A stretch of 37,261 nt of DNA from Muribaculaceae bacterium (lineage in GTDB: Bacteria; Bacteroidota; Bacteroidia; Bacteroidales; Muribaculaceae): NCBI GenBank assembly GCA_017619355.1, contig JAFZSO010000015.1, positions 1 to 37,261 on the forward strand, given 5' to 3'. Positions 1 to 10,400 of this stretch are shown one piece after another; within the stretch, counting starts at the first letter, position 1; each line of letters starts with the position of its first letter. The notes beneath the pieces were generated by a model. It did not search any database. It was not told the origin of the DNA and saw nothing but the letters and a program-made list of their open reading frames with translations. Both the position numbers and the translations under genes were made by a program.

Positions 1-295
1 GGTAGGTGTCTTCGGCGAAGTCTTGGTGGCCAGGGGTGTCGAGGATGTTGATTTTGTAATCCTCATAGTTGAATCCCATCACCGAAGTAGCCACCGAAAT
101 ACCACGCTGTTTCTCAATCTCCATCCAGTCGCTTGTGGCGGTCTTCTTGATTTTGGTCGATTTTACTGCTCCCGCCACGTGGATTGCTCCACCAAAGAGC
201 AGCAGCTTCTCGGTGAGAGTCGTTTTGCCTGCGTCGGGGTGCGAGATGATGGCGAATGTGCGCCGCTTAAGTATTTCGTTATGTAGATTGGCCAT
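1..295 (-). CDS. prfC: Peptide chain release factor 3 (partial, N-terminal 98 residues)
   Basis: Translational GTPase that recycles release factors RF1 and RF2 from the ribosome after termination; cytoplasmic. The visible N-terminus starts at ATG 293-295 and runs off the left edge. It shows the RF3 G-domain signature: P-loop SHPDAGKTT (residues 18-26), the RF3-typical stretch around [15 protein letters not shown] (53-67, containing switch I RGIS) and the G3 motif [13 protein letters not shown] (86-98). EF-G and LepA carry a different sequence (NIDAGKTT or HIDHGKST) in the P-loop, so RF3 is a firm call. It begins 9 bases after the rfbD stop and is probably the last visible gene of the crp-DUF4924-rfbD operon. 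The C-terminal domains II and III lie outside the window. Confidence 0.95.
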   Translation of the reverse strand, partial: MANLHNEILKRRTFAIISHPDAGKTTLTEKLLLFGGAIHVAGAVKSTKIKKTATSDWMEIEKQRGISVATSVMGFNYEDYKINILDTPGHQDFAEDTY

Positions 296-304
296 GAATT
301 GGGG

Positions 305-1177
305 TTATTGTTGTTTCAAAATATCGATACATTTTACGAGGCTGTCGCGCCAATATGGCACCGCGCAGCCAAAGGTGGTTTTAATCTTTGTCTTGTCGAG
401 CACACTGTAGTGTGGCCGTTGCGCAGCGGTGGGGTATTCGTTGGTGTGGCATGGCATGACGTTGCAAGTGATGATGCCTGCTATTGCGTGGATTGCCTTA
501 GTGAAGTCGTACCACGAAGTGACGCCCTCGTTGCTATAATGATAGATGCCCGGTTTCCACTCATCGGCAAGGATAATCTTCACGATGGTCTGGGCCAGGT
601 CGAGTGCATAGGTGGGAGTGCCCACTTGGTCATAAACCACGTTCAGGTTAGAGCGTGTGCGTCCCAGTTCCAGCATAGTCTTCACAAAGTTCTTGCCGTA
701 GGGTGAGTAGAGCCATGCGGTGCGTAGGATAATACTATCGTTGGGCAGCACAGCCTGCAGCCGCTTTTCGCCATCGAGCTTGGTGTTGCCATAGACCGAG
801 GCTGGGCAAGTTGGGTGATTTTCGCTATAAGGCCGATGTGCGGTGCCGTCAAACACATAGTCGGTAGAGATATGGATGAGTTTGGCGTGGTGTGCCTTGG
901 CAGCCATTGCCAGATTCTCTATGGCCTCTACATTGAGTTTGTGGCACAGGTCGGCTTCCTGCTCGGCACGGTCCACAGCGGTATAGGCAGCGCAGTTCAC
1001 AATCACGTCGGCAGGATGCGAGTCGAGAAAGGCGTTGATTGCCTCCAGCGAGGTGATGTCGAGCTCTTCCACATCGGTATAGATGCCGTTGAGTGTGAAG
1101 TGCCCTTGCATCACGTTGCGCATTTCGCGTCCCAGTTGTCCATTGGCTCCAGTGATGAGTATGTTCAGCGTATTCAT
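305..1177 (-). CDS. rfbD: dTDP-4-dehydrorhamnose reductase
   Basis: Catalyses the last step of dTDP-L-rhamnose synthesis, the NAD(P)H-dependent reduction of dTDP-4-keto-L-rhamnose, feeding surface polysaccharide assembly. The 290-residue protein is an extended short-chain dehydrogenase: Rossmann glycine motif TGANGQLG (9-16), the substrate/cofactor motif STDYVFDG (104-111) and the catalytic YxxxK (Y129, K133). Length fits the family (about 280-300). I chose ATG 1175-1177, 4 bases after the DUF4924 stop, because the fold begins directly there; an in-frame ATG at 1187-1189 overlaps that stop and is an alternative, while further upstream extension uses TTG. No other dTDP-rhamnose gene (rfbA, B, C) is visible nearby. 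Confidence 0.93.
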   Translation of the reverse strand: MNTLNILITGANGQLGREMRNVMQGHFTLNGIYTDVEELDITSLEAINAFLDSHPADVIVNCAAYTAVDRAEQEADLCHKLNVEAIENLAMAAKAHHAKLIHISTDYVFDGTAHRPYSENHPTCPASVYGNTKLDGEKRLQAVLPNDSIILRTAWLYSPYGKNFVKTMLELGRTRSNLNVVYDQVGTPTYALDLAQTIVKIILADEWKPGIYHYSNEGVTSWYDFTKAIHAIAGIITCNVMPCHTNEYPTAAQRPHYSVLDKTKIKTTFGCAVPYWRDSLVKCIDILKQQ

Positions 1178-1181
1178 GTTG

Positions 1182-1748
1182 TCAAGCATTGATGTCGTCG
1201 TTTTCGTCAAAGAGTTCGCCTGCTTCATCCTTCTTGTAGTAGGCAGCCAGCAGGCCAATGAAATAGGAGATATGACCTATGGCCTTTTCGGTCTCTTTCG
1301 AGATGTCTTTTCCTTGCAGTTTGAGTAACAGCACACCATAGAGTGCCTGAAAACAGGTCTCCAGTTCGTCCACCTGCTTGCCTTGGGGGGCCTTGGCACG
1401 CAGTTCCACAATGAAGGGCAGAGCCTGATAGTATTGGGCGCCGTACTCGGGGAATTTGGGCGACTGGAGCAGCAGGCGGTGCAAGTCGTTGAGGCGTATG
1501 AGCACATTCTTGTTGATTTGCAGGTGGCCGCTCTCTTTCACATGCTCCAGTTCCATCATTTTGATGAGCGAGTCGTACCATTCACGGATTTCGTGGCTGG
1601 TGGCATCGTCGGCCTTAAAGCGGTCGATCACGTTGCGTTGCAGTTCGTCGATGTCGCAGTGATTGGCGCGGATAAGATCTTCGACCTGCCACATATAGAG
1701 CAGGTATTCAGCAATGTTTTCTTTTCGTTTCAGTTGAGCGATAAGCAT
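1182..1748 (-). CDS. DUF4924 family protein
   Basis: A 188-residue soluble protein of the Bacteroidetes-restricted DUF4924 family; function unknown. I recognise it by the N-terminal pattern LKRKENIAEYLLYMWQVEDL (residues 6-25) and the predominantly helical composition with conserved acidic and aromatic positions. There is no signal peptide or membrane segment. The C-terminal end is acidic (FDENDDINA). It lies 3 bases downstream of the Crp/Fnr-type regulator and 4 bases upstream of the chosen rfbD start, so translation is probably coupled. The tight link to rfbD and prfC suggests a conserved housekeeping context rather than an accessory one, but that does not reveal its activity. Confidence 0.85.
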   Translation of the reverse strand: MLIAQLKRKENIAEYLLYMWQVEDLIRANHCDIDELQRNVIDRFKADDATSHEIREWYDSLIKMMELEHVKESGHLQINKNVLIRLNDLHRLLLQSPKFPEYGAQYYQALPFIVELRAKAPQGKQVDELETCFQALYGVLLLKLQGKDISKETEKAIGHISYFIGLLAAYYKKDEAGELFDENDDINA

Positions 1749-1751
1749 GAT

Positions 1752-2453
1752 TTATCCGAATTTACTGATGTGACGCAGAGCGTTCTGATTTACAATCTTG
1801 ATGCGGCGTCCATCCACGGTGATGATGCGCTCCTGCACAAAAGTCGAGAGGGTACGAATGGCATTGGATGTGGTCATGTTCGAGAGGTTGGCGATGTCTT
1901 CTCGTGCCATGTAGATCTTGAGTGTGGCACCATCGTCTTCAAAGCCATAGTTGTCGATGAGCAGGATGAGGGCCTCAGCGAGACGGCCGCGAATGCGCTT
2001 TTGGGTGAGGTTCACAATCTTGGTGTCGGAGCCGCCCAGATTCTTCGAGAGCTCGTGGATGAAGAACCAGGCAAGATGCCTGTTCTCGTCAATCATGTCC
2101 TTGACCAGCTGCATGGGTAGAGCACCCAGGGTAGAAGCCTCAAAAGCCGCTGCACTCGACACATAGGGTTCGTTGGCGAAGTAGGCACGATAGCCGAAGT
2201 ATTGAATGGGTCGGTAGAGTCTGAGAATCTGCTGACGGCCACCTATGCCGTCTTTGAAGAGTTTCACCTTGCCTTTGAGCAGACACCAGAGATACTCGGG
2301 ACTGTCGTTCTCGGCATAAATGATTTGATTCTTCTTGAAATTGTGAATCATGAAGTTGTCAGTAATTCGGCGTTTCTCTTCCGGAGTCAGTATCGACCAG
2401 ATAGCTGCCAGGTCTTCGCTGATTACATTCTTAAGTGTACTTTTTTTAATCAT
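1752..2453 (-). CDS. Crp/Fnr family transcriptional regulator
   Basis: A 233-residue DNA-binding regulator. Residues about 20-130 form a cyclic-nucleotide-binding-like beta-barrel (NQIIYAENDSPEYLWCLLKGKVKLF is the characteristic start), followed by a long dimerisation helix and a C-terminal winged helix at about 180-225 (MAREDIANLSNMTTSNAIRT is the helix-turn-helix). The N-terminal Cys cluster that binds an Fe-S centre in Fnr is absent, so it is not an oxygen sensor of the Fnr type; the ligand is unknown. It is the first gene of the operon crp-DUF4924-rfbD-prfC, behind a promoter with a good -7 element at 2482-2489, and may be autoregulated (inference). Confidence 0.9.
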   Translation of the reverse strand: MIKKSTLKNVISEDLAAIWSILTPEEKRRITDNFMIHNFKKNQIIYAENDSPEYLWCLLKGKVKLFKDGIGGRQQILRLYRPIQYFGYRAYFANEPYVSSAAAFEASTLGALPMQLVKDMIDENRHLAWFFIHELSKNLGGSDTKIVNLTQKRIRGRLAEALILLIDNYGFEDDGATLKIYMAREDIANLSNMTTSNAIRTLSTFVQERIITVDGRRIKIVNQNALRHISKFG

Positions 2454-2481
2454 GTGTTGAACAACATTGCTTTAAAACATA

Positions 2482-2512
2482 CAAAATTACACATTTTGCT
2501 CCAAACTGGCAA
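2482..2512 (-). promoter_or_regulatory. sigma-ABfr-type promoter of the crp-DUF4924-rfbD-prfC operon
   Basis: On the minus strand a perfect Bacteroidetes -7 element, TAATTTTG (TAnnTTTG), occupies 2482-2489, with a TTG (-33 core) at 2510-2512 and a 20-base spacer. It lies about 30 bases upstream of the regulator start codon and just past the terminator hairpin of the preceding LRR gene. Confidence 0.6.
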
Positions 2513-2561
2513 CAATAAAAAGAATAATCGGCAGCTTTCAGGAGAAAAGCCGCCGATTATT
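2513..2561 (-). terminator. Rho-independent terminator of the LRR protein gene
   Basis: A stem of 10 perfect pairs, 2523-2532 (AATAATCGGC) with 2552-2561 (GCCGATTATT), has a further inner stem (GCTTT with AAAGC). On the minus strand it is followed by a T-rich run (CTTTTTATTG). It sits about 22 bases past the stop of the 1552-residue gene. Confidence 0.8.
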
Positions 2562-2583
2562 GGGATGATTGGGAATGTGAAGG

Positions 2584-5500
2584 TTATTTCACTATCACTT
2601 TCTGACCGTTCACGATATACACACCGGGAGCCATGCCGTCGATGACCATTTCACCGCCATTGGCAGTGATTTGCTGCACGAGTCGGCCAGCCATGTCGAA
2701 GATACCAACGATAGTGCCATCGGGAGCCTGGATGGTAATAGCACCGATGCCGCCGGTGACGCTTGGTTTGTTGTCGACTTCAATGTCGGTAACGGCAGTT
2801 ACAACACCTGGAGCGCTCCAGTCGAGATAATATGTGCTGGTGTGCTCTGATACTCCAGTATTGTAAGTGTATTCGGTATGTTTGTTATGCTCGTCGAGAA
2901 CCACGATGGAACCAATTACTTCGTCGGGATCTACAATTCCGTTTAAATTGTGAGGATCGACATAGTTGTTGGGAGATTTGCTTCCACCTGTCAGGGGAAC
3001 AGCATTAGCGGTCCATGCGGTGATTTTGTTTGCTTGCATGCCTTCAATGCTCAGCGCATCGCGCGGCAGTCCTTTCAGCACATCCATGCTCGCCTTGTCG
3101 CCGATGAAGGTTCCACCGCCAGTAACAGTATTGTCGAGCTGGAAGAAAAATAAGTCATATTTAGTGGTGGTAGAGCCATTCTTTATTGTTATAATTGAAT
3201 AGTCTCCCTCGATGGTACGGCCGTTGTCGGCGTCCTTGAGCGTAGTGGCGGTGAGACCTGTATTGCTCAAGTCAATGCCGTTGATATGGTTGTGCTCAAA
3301 CTCAAGACGGGTAAGCGATGCTTTGTTCACACCCTTGATGCTGTGCAAATCGTTGCAGTTGGCAATCACTGTAGCAATCACGTTGCTGTTCACTTCGAGG
3401 TCGCTCAATTTGTTCTTGCCTGTCTCGCCTGTGCTGGTGGCTACTGACGGGCTACTGCAGTCAATGTAGGTGAGAGCCGTGTTTTTGCTGAGGTCGATGC
3501 TGTTGAGCATGCAGTTGTGGAAGTCAAGATAGCTCAACAAGGTGTTCTCGCTTAAGTTGAGAGATGGCAGAATGGCGTTGTCATAGCACTTGAGCGTTGT
3601 GAGATTTTTGTTGTTCCACACTTCGAGTTCGGGCAGATTGTCGTTTGAGACCCACAGTTCCTCGAGATTCGAGCATTCAGAGAGACCTGTGATAAAGTCG
3701 GTGTTTGCATTGTAGAGCACGGGGTCATTGTAGGCGCGCAGGGTCTTGAGGTTCGTGTCGCCGCTCACATCAAGAATGGCAAGGCTGTTCAAGTCATGTG
3801 CCTCGATGGTTTGCAGGTCGGTACACAGATCGGCCTGGAGTTGTTGAAGCTTGGAGTTGTTCGTCACATCAAGTACATAGTTGGGGTAATGGCCACCACC
3901 CAGGGGATTGCCTGTTACAATAAGTTTCTCGACATTAGCGAGGTGCTGTGGATCGATACTGTAGAAGTAGCCATAACTCAGGTCGATATAACGAGCATTG
4001 GCGCAGTTGGTGCCATTGAATCCTTTAGTGCCATAACCGATGTAATCATCGATAGTTTTGTCGGTCATAAAGAGGCAGTCGCCATACATGTGAGTAGCGC
4101 TTAATGTGTCAAGGTTTTCATAATAAGGAATGCCATTATGTGCTGTTCCGAGTGACTGCATATTGTTGTGATCGGCTTTGAACACTTTTAGATGTGCACC
4201 GGCAGGCTGCATCCAGATGAAGTGGTGTTTTACGGGTCCGTATTCTGGATTTGGACTTCCGCTTCTGATATCGTCATTCCAATTATTGCTTCTATCCCAG
4301 CCGGGATTCATATATTCTCGCCCCATTGCTGTATTATGGATATTGGTGTAACTGATATCAATGTACTCGAGTTGCGTGTTGTAATGAAGGTCGAGGTGAT
4401 AGAGTCCTGTGGTGTCACGCAAGTCGCAGGGACGGAAGTCGGCATAACGATCTTCGTTGCGATAGGGGTCATGTTTTTTTACCAAATTAAGAAAGTTGGG
4501 GTCCCATTCTACTGAAATGCCAACTGTGCCATTATTGCCAGCTCCTCCATTAATGGTCAAACCATACTTTATAGAGCAAGAGACTTTCTTTTTAATCATT
4601 TCCATGCGGTCGTTTTCGTTGGTGGGAAGATCGCCGAGAATTTGATTGTGGCTCACATCGAGGTGCTTGAGTGCGGTGTTGCGATAGAGGTGTACTGAGT
4701 CTTTGAGCAGGTTGTTGCTCAAATCGAGGTAAACAAGTCCGGTGAGGTCTTCGAGACTGGGCTTGCCAACGATGGTTGCAAGCGTGTGGTCGCGTGCATC
4801 GTGGTTGGGTGCGTCATAGTTGCTGTTGGTAAAGGTCTCAAACTCGTTGTGAGCCGCACGCAAAGTCGTTACTGCTGTAAGTCCTTCGAGCGACTTGTTT
4901 GCACCTATGTTATTGAACTTGCTATTCTCGATGTTGATGGTAGCGAGGGCTGTGTTGCCCAGCAGATAGAGGCCACTTCCTTCACTCATAGTGGTTTCGG
5001 CCGTGGTGCAGGTGAGGTTGTTGTTGCCGTGCAGTTCAAGGGTGGTGAGACTGGTATTATTGCCAATCATCAGGGCAGAGAGGGCAGTTCCTTCAGCCTT
5101 GAACGAGGTGAATCTGTTGTTGCCCAGGTCAAGGCCCTTGAGCTGACCTGCTGCAGTAGCAGTGAGCTCATAATTGCCTGTGAAACTCGAGTTGTTTTCA
5201 GCATAGAGGAACTGGATGGGTGAGCCTTCAGGCATAGTAAGCGATGCCAAATTGTTGTTGTTGAGTTTTAGCGACTGAATAGTGCTGGGCACATTGGGCA
5301 ATTCGGGCACGCTGGTGAATGCATTATCGCTCAAATTCAGTATGTGAAGTGCATCACAACCAGTAGCCGTAATGGTGGGCAGGGTGAAATTAGAGTTGTT
5401 GTATCCTTGATTCACCAATCCTATTTCAGACATCTTCGTGTTGCCAGATATGTCAATTGTTTCGATGGCAGGGCAGTTGCTAAGCGTGATTCTGTTAATG

Positions 5501-7242
5501 CCAGTATCATTGTCGGCTATATAATTTCCACCCATTTTTAATGTTTTAAGCACAGCAAAGTCACTTAGAGTTTTTTCTAGATAGATTAAGTTGTTGCTAA
5601 AATCAATATAATTGAGCCTTGGAAAATTTGATCCAGTGAATGTGGGCATGGAACCAAGAAGAAGATCTCCATCACTCATGTCAAGATAGCGCAGATTAGT
5701 TGCATAGTTAAGAGAGCTCAGATAATGCATATTTGGATTCCCGGAGACGATAAGAGTGTCGAGGTTGGGCCTCTCTTCTTGCCATACTAGACCATTCTGT
5801 TTGATGGCAGCATTGTGAGCTTTGAATACTTTGAGAGCAGGGCTATAGCTTAAGTGGAAATTTTTAGGCGTAGCACTGTTGTTGCTGATGTCGATATATT
5901 CAAGTGCAAGATTGTATCTGAAACTGATGTCGTTGGTGAGTCCACAATTCTGTAGGCTGAGATAACGCAGATTAGAGGCGCTGCTTAAAGTGGAGATGTT
6001 TCCTAGATTGGGGTTGTTGTCGGCTATGAGAGTATCGAGTTCCGTGAGGTTGGTCAACTTTAAAGCATCGCTTCCGTAAGCATTGTTTGTGACATTTAAG
6101 TATTTCAATCCTGTTTGTGCTGCAATACCTGTTGACCAACCGCCCATATTAGTGTTGTTTGAGAGATCCAGTCGTTCAAGTGACGACACGCCATAATGAT
6201 TGTTGATGGCTTGGAAATATCCGATACTACAGTTGCTGAGATAAAGTTCTTTAAGATTGGAATTATTTGCAGCTAGATTAATGTAGTTTGAATTGGTTGA
6301 GTAATTGCTACTGAAACCTCTTAAAGCGGAATTGTATGATAGGTTTAAGATTTCCAGATTGGAATTGCTGCCTAAATCGGCTGTAGTGAGAGCATTTTTG
6401 CTGGCGTTGAGTTCGATAAGACTAGTGAACTTTTCAATACCGGCAAGAGATGTGATGCCTTTGTTGCTCACATCAAGACGGGTGATAGTTGAGGGGGCAA
6501 AAGTGGCGCCCTCATTAACACCATACTGCGATGTAATACCAGCACGGAAGTTTTCATCAGAAAAACCGTTGTCTGATGATAAATTCACGATTTGTGTTGC
6601 TAAACCACCAGTATTGTAATACCCGCCAAGAACATAGTCAAACATGGGAGTGTCTTTACCGGCGTTGTCATAAAAGTGAATTTGTTGTGGTGTGTCACCC
6701 CAGTTGGTAAAACTTAAGTCGGCATACACATTGTGACCGGCTCCGTCTGTTCCTACGAAAGAAACACTGTGCTCTTCGTAGTAATCGTTATGTTTAATTT
6801 GACTTTTGAGATTGCTGGTGTCCCATGTGGTAGGGCAGGCGAAATAAGCCACTTTACCTGATTGATAAGTGCCCTGTGGCATTGGGGCTATGGCTTTGTT
6901 GTTGCCATCGTAGATAAATGTAGCTGTTCCATTAACACCAACCACATCGTTGATATTGCCAGTTTGAGGTTCTCCGTCGCCCATGTTGAAGATAAGGTTG
7001 ACGGTGGTCTGGTTGGGGATGTCCATGGTCCAGAAGCCATTGTCATCTTTATTAGTGAATTGGGTTCCTGGCCAGTCGCCGGTGAGTTTGGTGGCATTAT
7101 CGCCACTGCCAAGGTAAGCATAGAGGTAGGGGGCAGTGCCGCCTTTTTGCACCTTGATTGTGATGGCGTGCACTTGGGCGACCGAGCCGATGCAGAGGGC
7201 TATCACAAGTAATCGTAAAGTAGAATAGAACGAATTTTTCAT
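2584..7242 (-). CDS. Secreted leucine-rich-repeat protein with N-terminal CBM26-like module
   Basis: A 1552-residue exported protein. Residues 1-26 are a signal peptide (MKNSFYSTLRLLVIALCIGS, cleavage after VHA). Residues about 28-118 resemble starch-binding module CBM26, with aromatic positions around YLYAYLG, DWPGTQF and FWTMDIPN. A second beta-rich segment (about 125-225) precedes a very long array of leucine-rich repeats, about 250-1390, with the recurring pattern LxxLDLSNNxxL and a period of roughly 20-25 residues. The last 75 residues resemble a C-terminal sorting tail (DMAGRLVQQ, APGVYIVNGQK), so export and surface display through a type IX-like or related route is plausible. It probably binds glycan or host protein; no catalytic motif was seen. 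It has its own terminator and lies downstream of the amidase, after a 212-base gap. Confidence 0.85.
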   Translation of the reverse strand: MKNSFYSTLRLLVIALCIGSVAQVHAITIKVQKGGTAPYLYAYLGSGDNATKLTGDWPGTQFTNKDDNGFWTMDIPNQTTVNLIFNMGDGEPQTGNINDVVGVNGTATFIYDGNNKAIAPMPQGTYQSGKVAYFACPTTWDTSNLKSQIKHNDYYEEHSVSFVGTDGAGHNVYADLSFTNWGDTPQQIHFYDNAGKDTPMFDYVLGGYYNTGGLATQIVNLSSDNGFSDENFRAGITSQYGVNEGATFAPSTITRLDVSNKGITSLAGIEKFTSLIELNASKNALTTADLGSNSNLEILNLSYNSALRGFSSNYSTNSNYINLAANNSNLKELYLSNCSIGYFQAINNHYGVSSLERLDLSNNTNMGGWSTGIAAQTGLKYLNVTNNAYGSDALKLTNLTELDTLIADNNPNLGNISTLSSASNLRYLSLQNCGLTNDISFRYNLALEYIDISNNSATPKNFHLSYSPALKVFKAHNAAIKQNGLVWQEERPNLDTLIVSGNPNMHYLSSLNYATNLRYLDMSDGDLLLGSMPTFTGSNFPRLNYIDFSNNLIYLEKTLSDFAVLKTLKMGGNYIADNDTGINRITLSNCPAIETIDISGNTKMSEIGLVNQGYNNSNFTLPTITATGCDALHILNLSDNAFTSVPELPNVPSTIQSLKLNNNNLASLTMPEGSPIQFLYAENNSSFTGNYELTATAAGQLKGLDLGNNRFTSFKAEGTALSALMIGNNTSLTTLELHGNNNLTCTTAETTMSEGSGLYLLGNTALATINIENSKFNNIGANKSLEGLTAVTTLRAAHNEFETFTNSNYDAPNHDARDHTLATIVGKPSLEDLTGLVYLDLSNNLLKDSVHLYRNTALKHLDVSHNQILGDLPTNENDRMEMIKKKVSCSIKYGLTINGGAGNNGTVGISVEWDPNFLNLVKKHDPYRNEDRYADFRPCDLRDTTGLYHLDLHYNTQLEYIDISYTNIHNTAMGREYMNPGWDRSNNWNDDIRSGSPNPEYGPVKHHFIWMQPAGAHLKVFKADHNNMQSLGTAHNGIPYYENLDTLSATHMYGDCLFMTDKTIDDYIGYGTKGFNGTNCANARYIDLSYGYFYSIDPQHLANVEKLIVTGNPLGGGHYPNYVLDVTNNSKLQQLQADLCTDLQTIEAHDLNSLAILDVSGDTNLKTLRAYNDPVLYNANTDFITGLSECSNLEELWVSNDNLPELEVWNNKNLTTLKCYDNAILPSLNLSENTLLSYLDFHNCMLNSIDLSKNTALTYIDCSSPSVATSTGETGKNKLSDLEVNSNVIATVIANCNDLHSIKGVNKASLTRLEFEHNHINGIDLSNTGLTATTLKDADNGRTIEGDYSIITIKNGSTTTKYDLFFFQLDNTVTGGGTFIGDKASMDVLKGLPRDALSIEGMQANKITAWTANAVPLTGGSKSPNNYVDPHNLNGIVDPDEVIGSIVVLDEHNKHTEYTYNTGVSEHTSTYYLDWSAPGVVTAVTDIEVDNKPSVTGGIGAITIQAPDGTIVGIFDMAGRLVQQITANGGEMVIDGMAPGVYIVNGQKVIVK

Positions 7243-7355
7243 AGATGAATAATATAAAGTGTTTTATTGTAATTAGTGCATATAAAGGAAAAAAGTGCGT
7301 AAAATTACTAATATCAATAGTTTTAGGCAAATATTTAAGGTTAAAATATAATATC

Positions 7356-7390
7356 AAAAAAAATAAGAGGGTGAATGGTGTCACCCTCTT
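7356..7390 (-). terminator. Rho-independent terminator of the amidase operon
   Basis: Perfect 10-bp stem: 7365-7374 (AAGAGGGTGA) with 7381-7390 (TCACCCTCTT) and a 6-base loop. On the minus strand it runs directly into ATTTTTTTT. A second hairpin at about 7409-7445 (TCAATGCCAAT with ATTGGTCATTGA, one bulge) lies between it and the amidase stop codon. The remaining sequence to the LRR start (7243-7355) is AT-rich leader with no clear -7 element. Confidence 0.88.
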
Positions 7391-7454
7391 AATGGTAAAT
7401 GATTGTTGTCAATGCCAATGGAAATCAGTCCATATTGGTCATTGACTCAATGGT

Positions 7455-10400
7455 TTAGCGGAGTACCTTGGCGGTAGATTGAGTGCCATCGGTGTAAGTG
7501 GTAACCACGATATTCCAGCCGTCGAAGGGCTTGCTGCTCTCGATACCGGCGAGGTTCACATACTTAACACTTGAAACGGTCTTGCCCTTCACATCGGTTA
7601 CTGCGGTAGGAGTCTGGTTGTTCTTCTTCACAACAATCTTCACACCTTCCACGGGAGCCTTGTCGCCTGTGGTGGCTGCTTCCTTAGCCAGAGTAATGGT
7701 GTAGTTGCCAGAACCAGGCAGACGGAAGTTGGCACCAGCGTCGTCGAGTGTGATTTCAGTGCCAGCGGTCATCATGCCATCGGTCACTTCAAAGTAGCCA
7801 ACGCCGTTGGCGTCTTCACCACCGAGCCACAGCCAGTCGTTCACGCCATTGGTGAGAATCTTGAATTCTTTGCTCTCAACATCGTCGGGATCTTCAACCA
7901 CATCGAAGGTTGCACCGTCTTCAGTGATTTCGAGAGGTTCGTTAGCATTCCAGTCGTTGAAGCCACCCACCACATAGTAAGCAGACTCTAATTCCTTGTA
8001 AACCAGAAGTGCTTTCTTGGCAGGAGTGGTAGTCTGGTTGTCTTCAGTGGGCATCGAGAGGATGACAAGTTTGTTACCCGAAACGACGAGGTTGCCAGCG
8101 TAATCATAGTTGATTTGGGTGACGAGGTTGCCAGCCCCAGCTTTGTACTGATGCTTGTAAGCGAGTACGGGAACACCGTCTTCGTCATAGTCGACGGAGA
8201 AGAACTTGAGCGTTCCGTCGGGCTCATTCACCACGAGTTCAGTGCCATCATTAGACATGGCGCCAGCAGCATATTGTGTGCCGTTGATGTCGTAGTGGAC
8301 AGGATTGTCTTCGAGACCACTGTTGAACTGGATATGGCCTTCGCTATCGAAGTACATCAGAGATGGCACACCGGGAGTGTTGTTGCCTGCACCACGGTTC
8401 TGTACAATCCAGAGGCCGCCGTCTTCAGTTTCATTGAAGACCGATGCATGTTCACTTGCAAGGTAACCGCCAATGCCCCACAGACGAGTAGGCATAGTAG
8501 CCCAGCTGGTCATGATTGAACCATCGGGGTTGCCAATATTGTACTGAGCAATGTCGGCGTTGTAGTCCTCAAGGTGGCAATACATGCGTGTGTCGGCACC
8601 AGAACCAGTGATGTAAACTGAACAGATGGAACTTGCGACAACATCGCCGTTTGCATCAGTGATAAGACCGGTTGAAGCATGTGTGCCTTCAAAGAAGGTA
8701 CCCATATTGCTTTCAAGGTTGGCGGGATCGAGTGTGTAAACACCTGAGTGACCATCGGCCCAGTCGGCCACATAAATGGTACCATTCTCGTCGGTAGCGA
8801 GACGGAAGGGATTGCCCAGTGTCATGCCTCCGTGGAGTGCACTGTCGTTGATACGGGTCCAGTCGGCATTGTAGGCATAGATGCCATTGGTTGCTTGAGC
8901 TGAACCGGTGCGGTTGACAACATAGATGCGTCCGAAGAAGTCGCTCTCAGTGCTCTTGTCGACGATGTTGCCGATGCGAGCATAAGAGTAGGTGTCGTTC
9001 GTGTTCAGGCGAGTAATGGTCGGGATGGTCTTGCCCACGAGGTTGACAGCCCAGTTCATCTTCTGAGTGTTGTCGCCAGGAATCTGGTCAAATGTGAGCG
9101 TAACAGTGTTTTCGCCTTCAACAACATTAGGAATCTCGACTGTGCCTACAGTCTCGCCGGTGGTAGCATCGGAGAAGATGATATAGGCAGCCTCGGCATT
9201 GTCGTTGGCTGTGAAGGTGAAGACATACTTGTCTTCGCCTCTCTCGCTGTTCAGTCCATAAGCATAAATGCCTTTTACAATGTCTTGCTCAACATCCTTG
9301 GTGGTGATGAGTGTGACACCGTTGGCACCCACGAGGGTGGCATTGATGTCTACACCATCAACAACAGCGGTAGCAAGGTGCTCGGTAAGTCCGTTAAGGA
9401 TGGGGTCGTGATGAGCTTTAGCGCTTATGATATCGGTGTTAGTGGTCTTGACGAGTTTAGCGTTCTGAACGCCGCCTGTGATGTCGATAATCTTGACACC
9501 CTTGACCTCGCCTTCAACGGCATAAGGAGTAACTAGCAAGCTGTGGCCGGCATATTTGAAGCACTGGAAGCCAACGCCTGTTGCGCCAAACTCGCTGCTC
9601 AGTTGCTCGATGTCGGTGGCTGATCCGGCATTTTTGTCGGGAGCCGTGAATTCTGTAATGGTTCCCATACCGCCAAGGAGAATCTTGGCATCGTCGTTGG
9701 GTGATACAGCTATGTGGAGTTCTTCGCCATAGGCTGTCTGCGTGCCGACAAATCCACCAGTGTAGAGGTTGTCATAGAATACAGTGCCCTGTTCGCCTTC
9801 ATTCATCAGGATGTGAACGAGGCGTATGTTGCATGTCGAACCTACAGTCATGGCAGTAAGAACGATTTCACAATCTTTGCTGGCGGCACCATTGACCAGA
9901 ATTGAATGACCTACATTGGCATTATAGTAGTTGCCTGAGTTTTGAGTTTCAGCAAAGATCGATGGGGCTTCGTCGATGTTGTTCCAGATATAGACACGAG
10001 CAGTGCCGCGTGTATAACCGTCAGTGACATTCGAAGAGTTATACTGATTCTCGGTGAGAGAAACACCCACGAGCTTGTTGTCGGCAGTGCGGGAGATGGC
10101 ATTGAGTGCGCTGAAGAAACCGGGGCTGTCCTCAGTATAAATGCCCTCAGTGCTCAATTCCTTGATGAACTCGTTAGTGCTGGTCTTGATCAGATAGAGG
10201 TGAGGCATAATGCCCTCGTTAGTGAGCACAACGGTGGAGTCACCCAGTTGAACAGCATCCTTCAAAACACCAACAAACTCGGTATTTCCAGGAACTTGTG
10301 TGAAGTTGTAGTTGTCAGCAAGTTTCAGGTAACCGGGCTGTGCGGGGTCGGGATAGTTCTCATAGTGAGTTTCATCGGGAACATAGTTCTCGCTCTCAAG

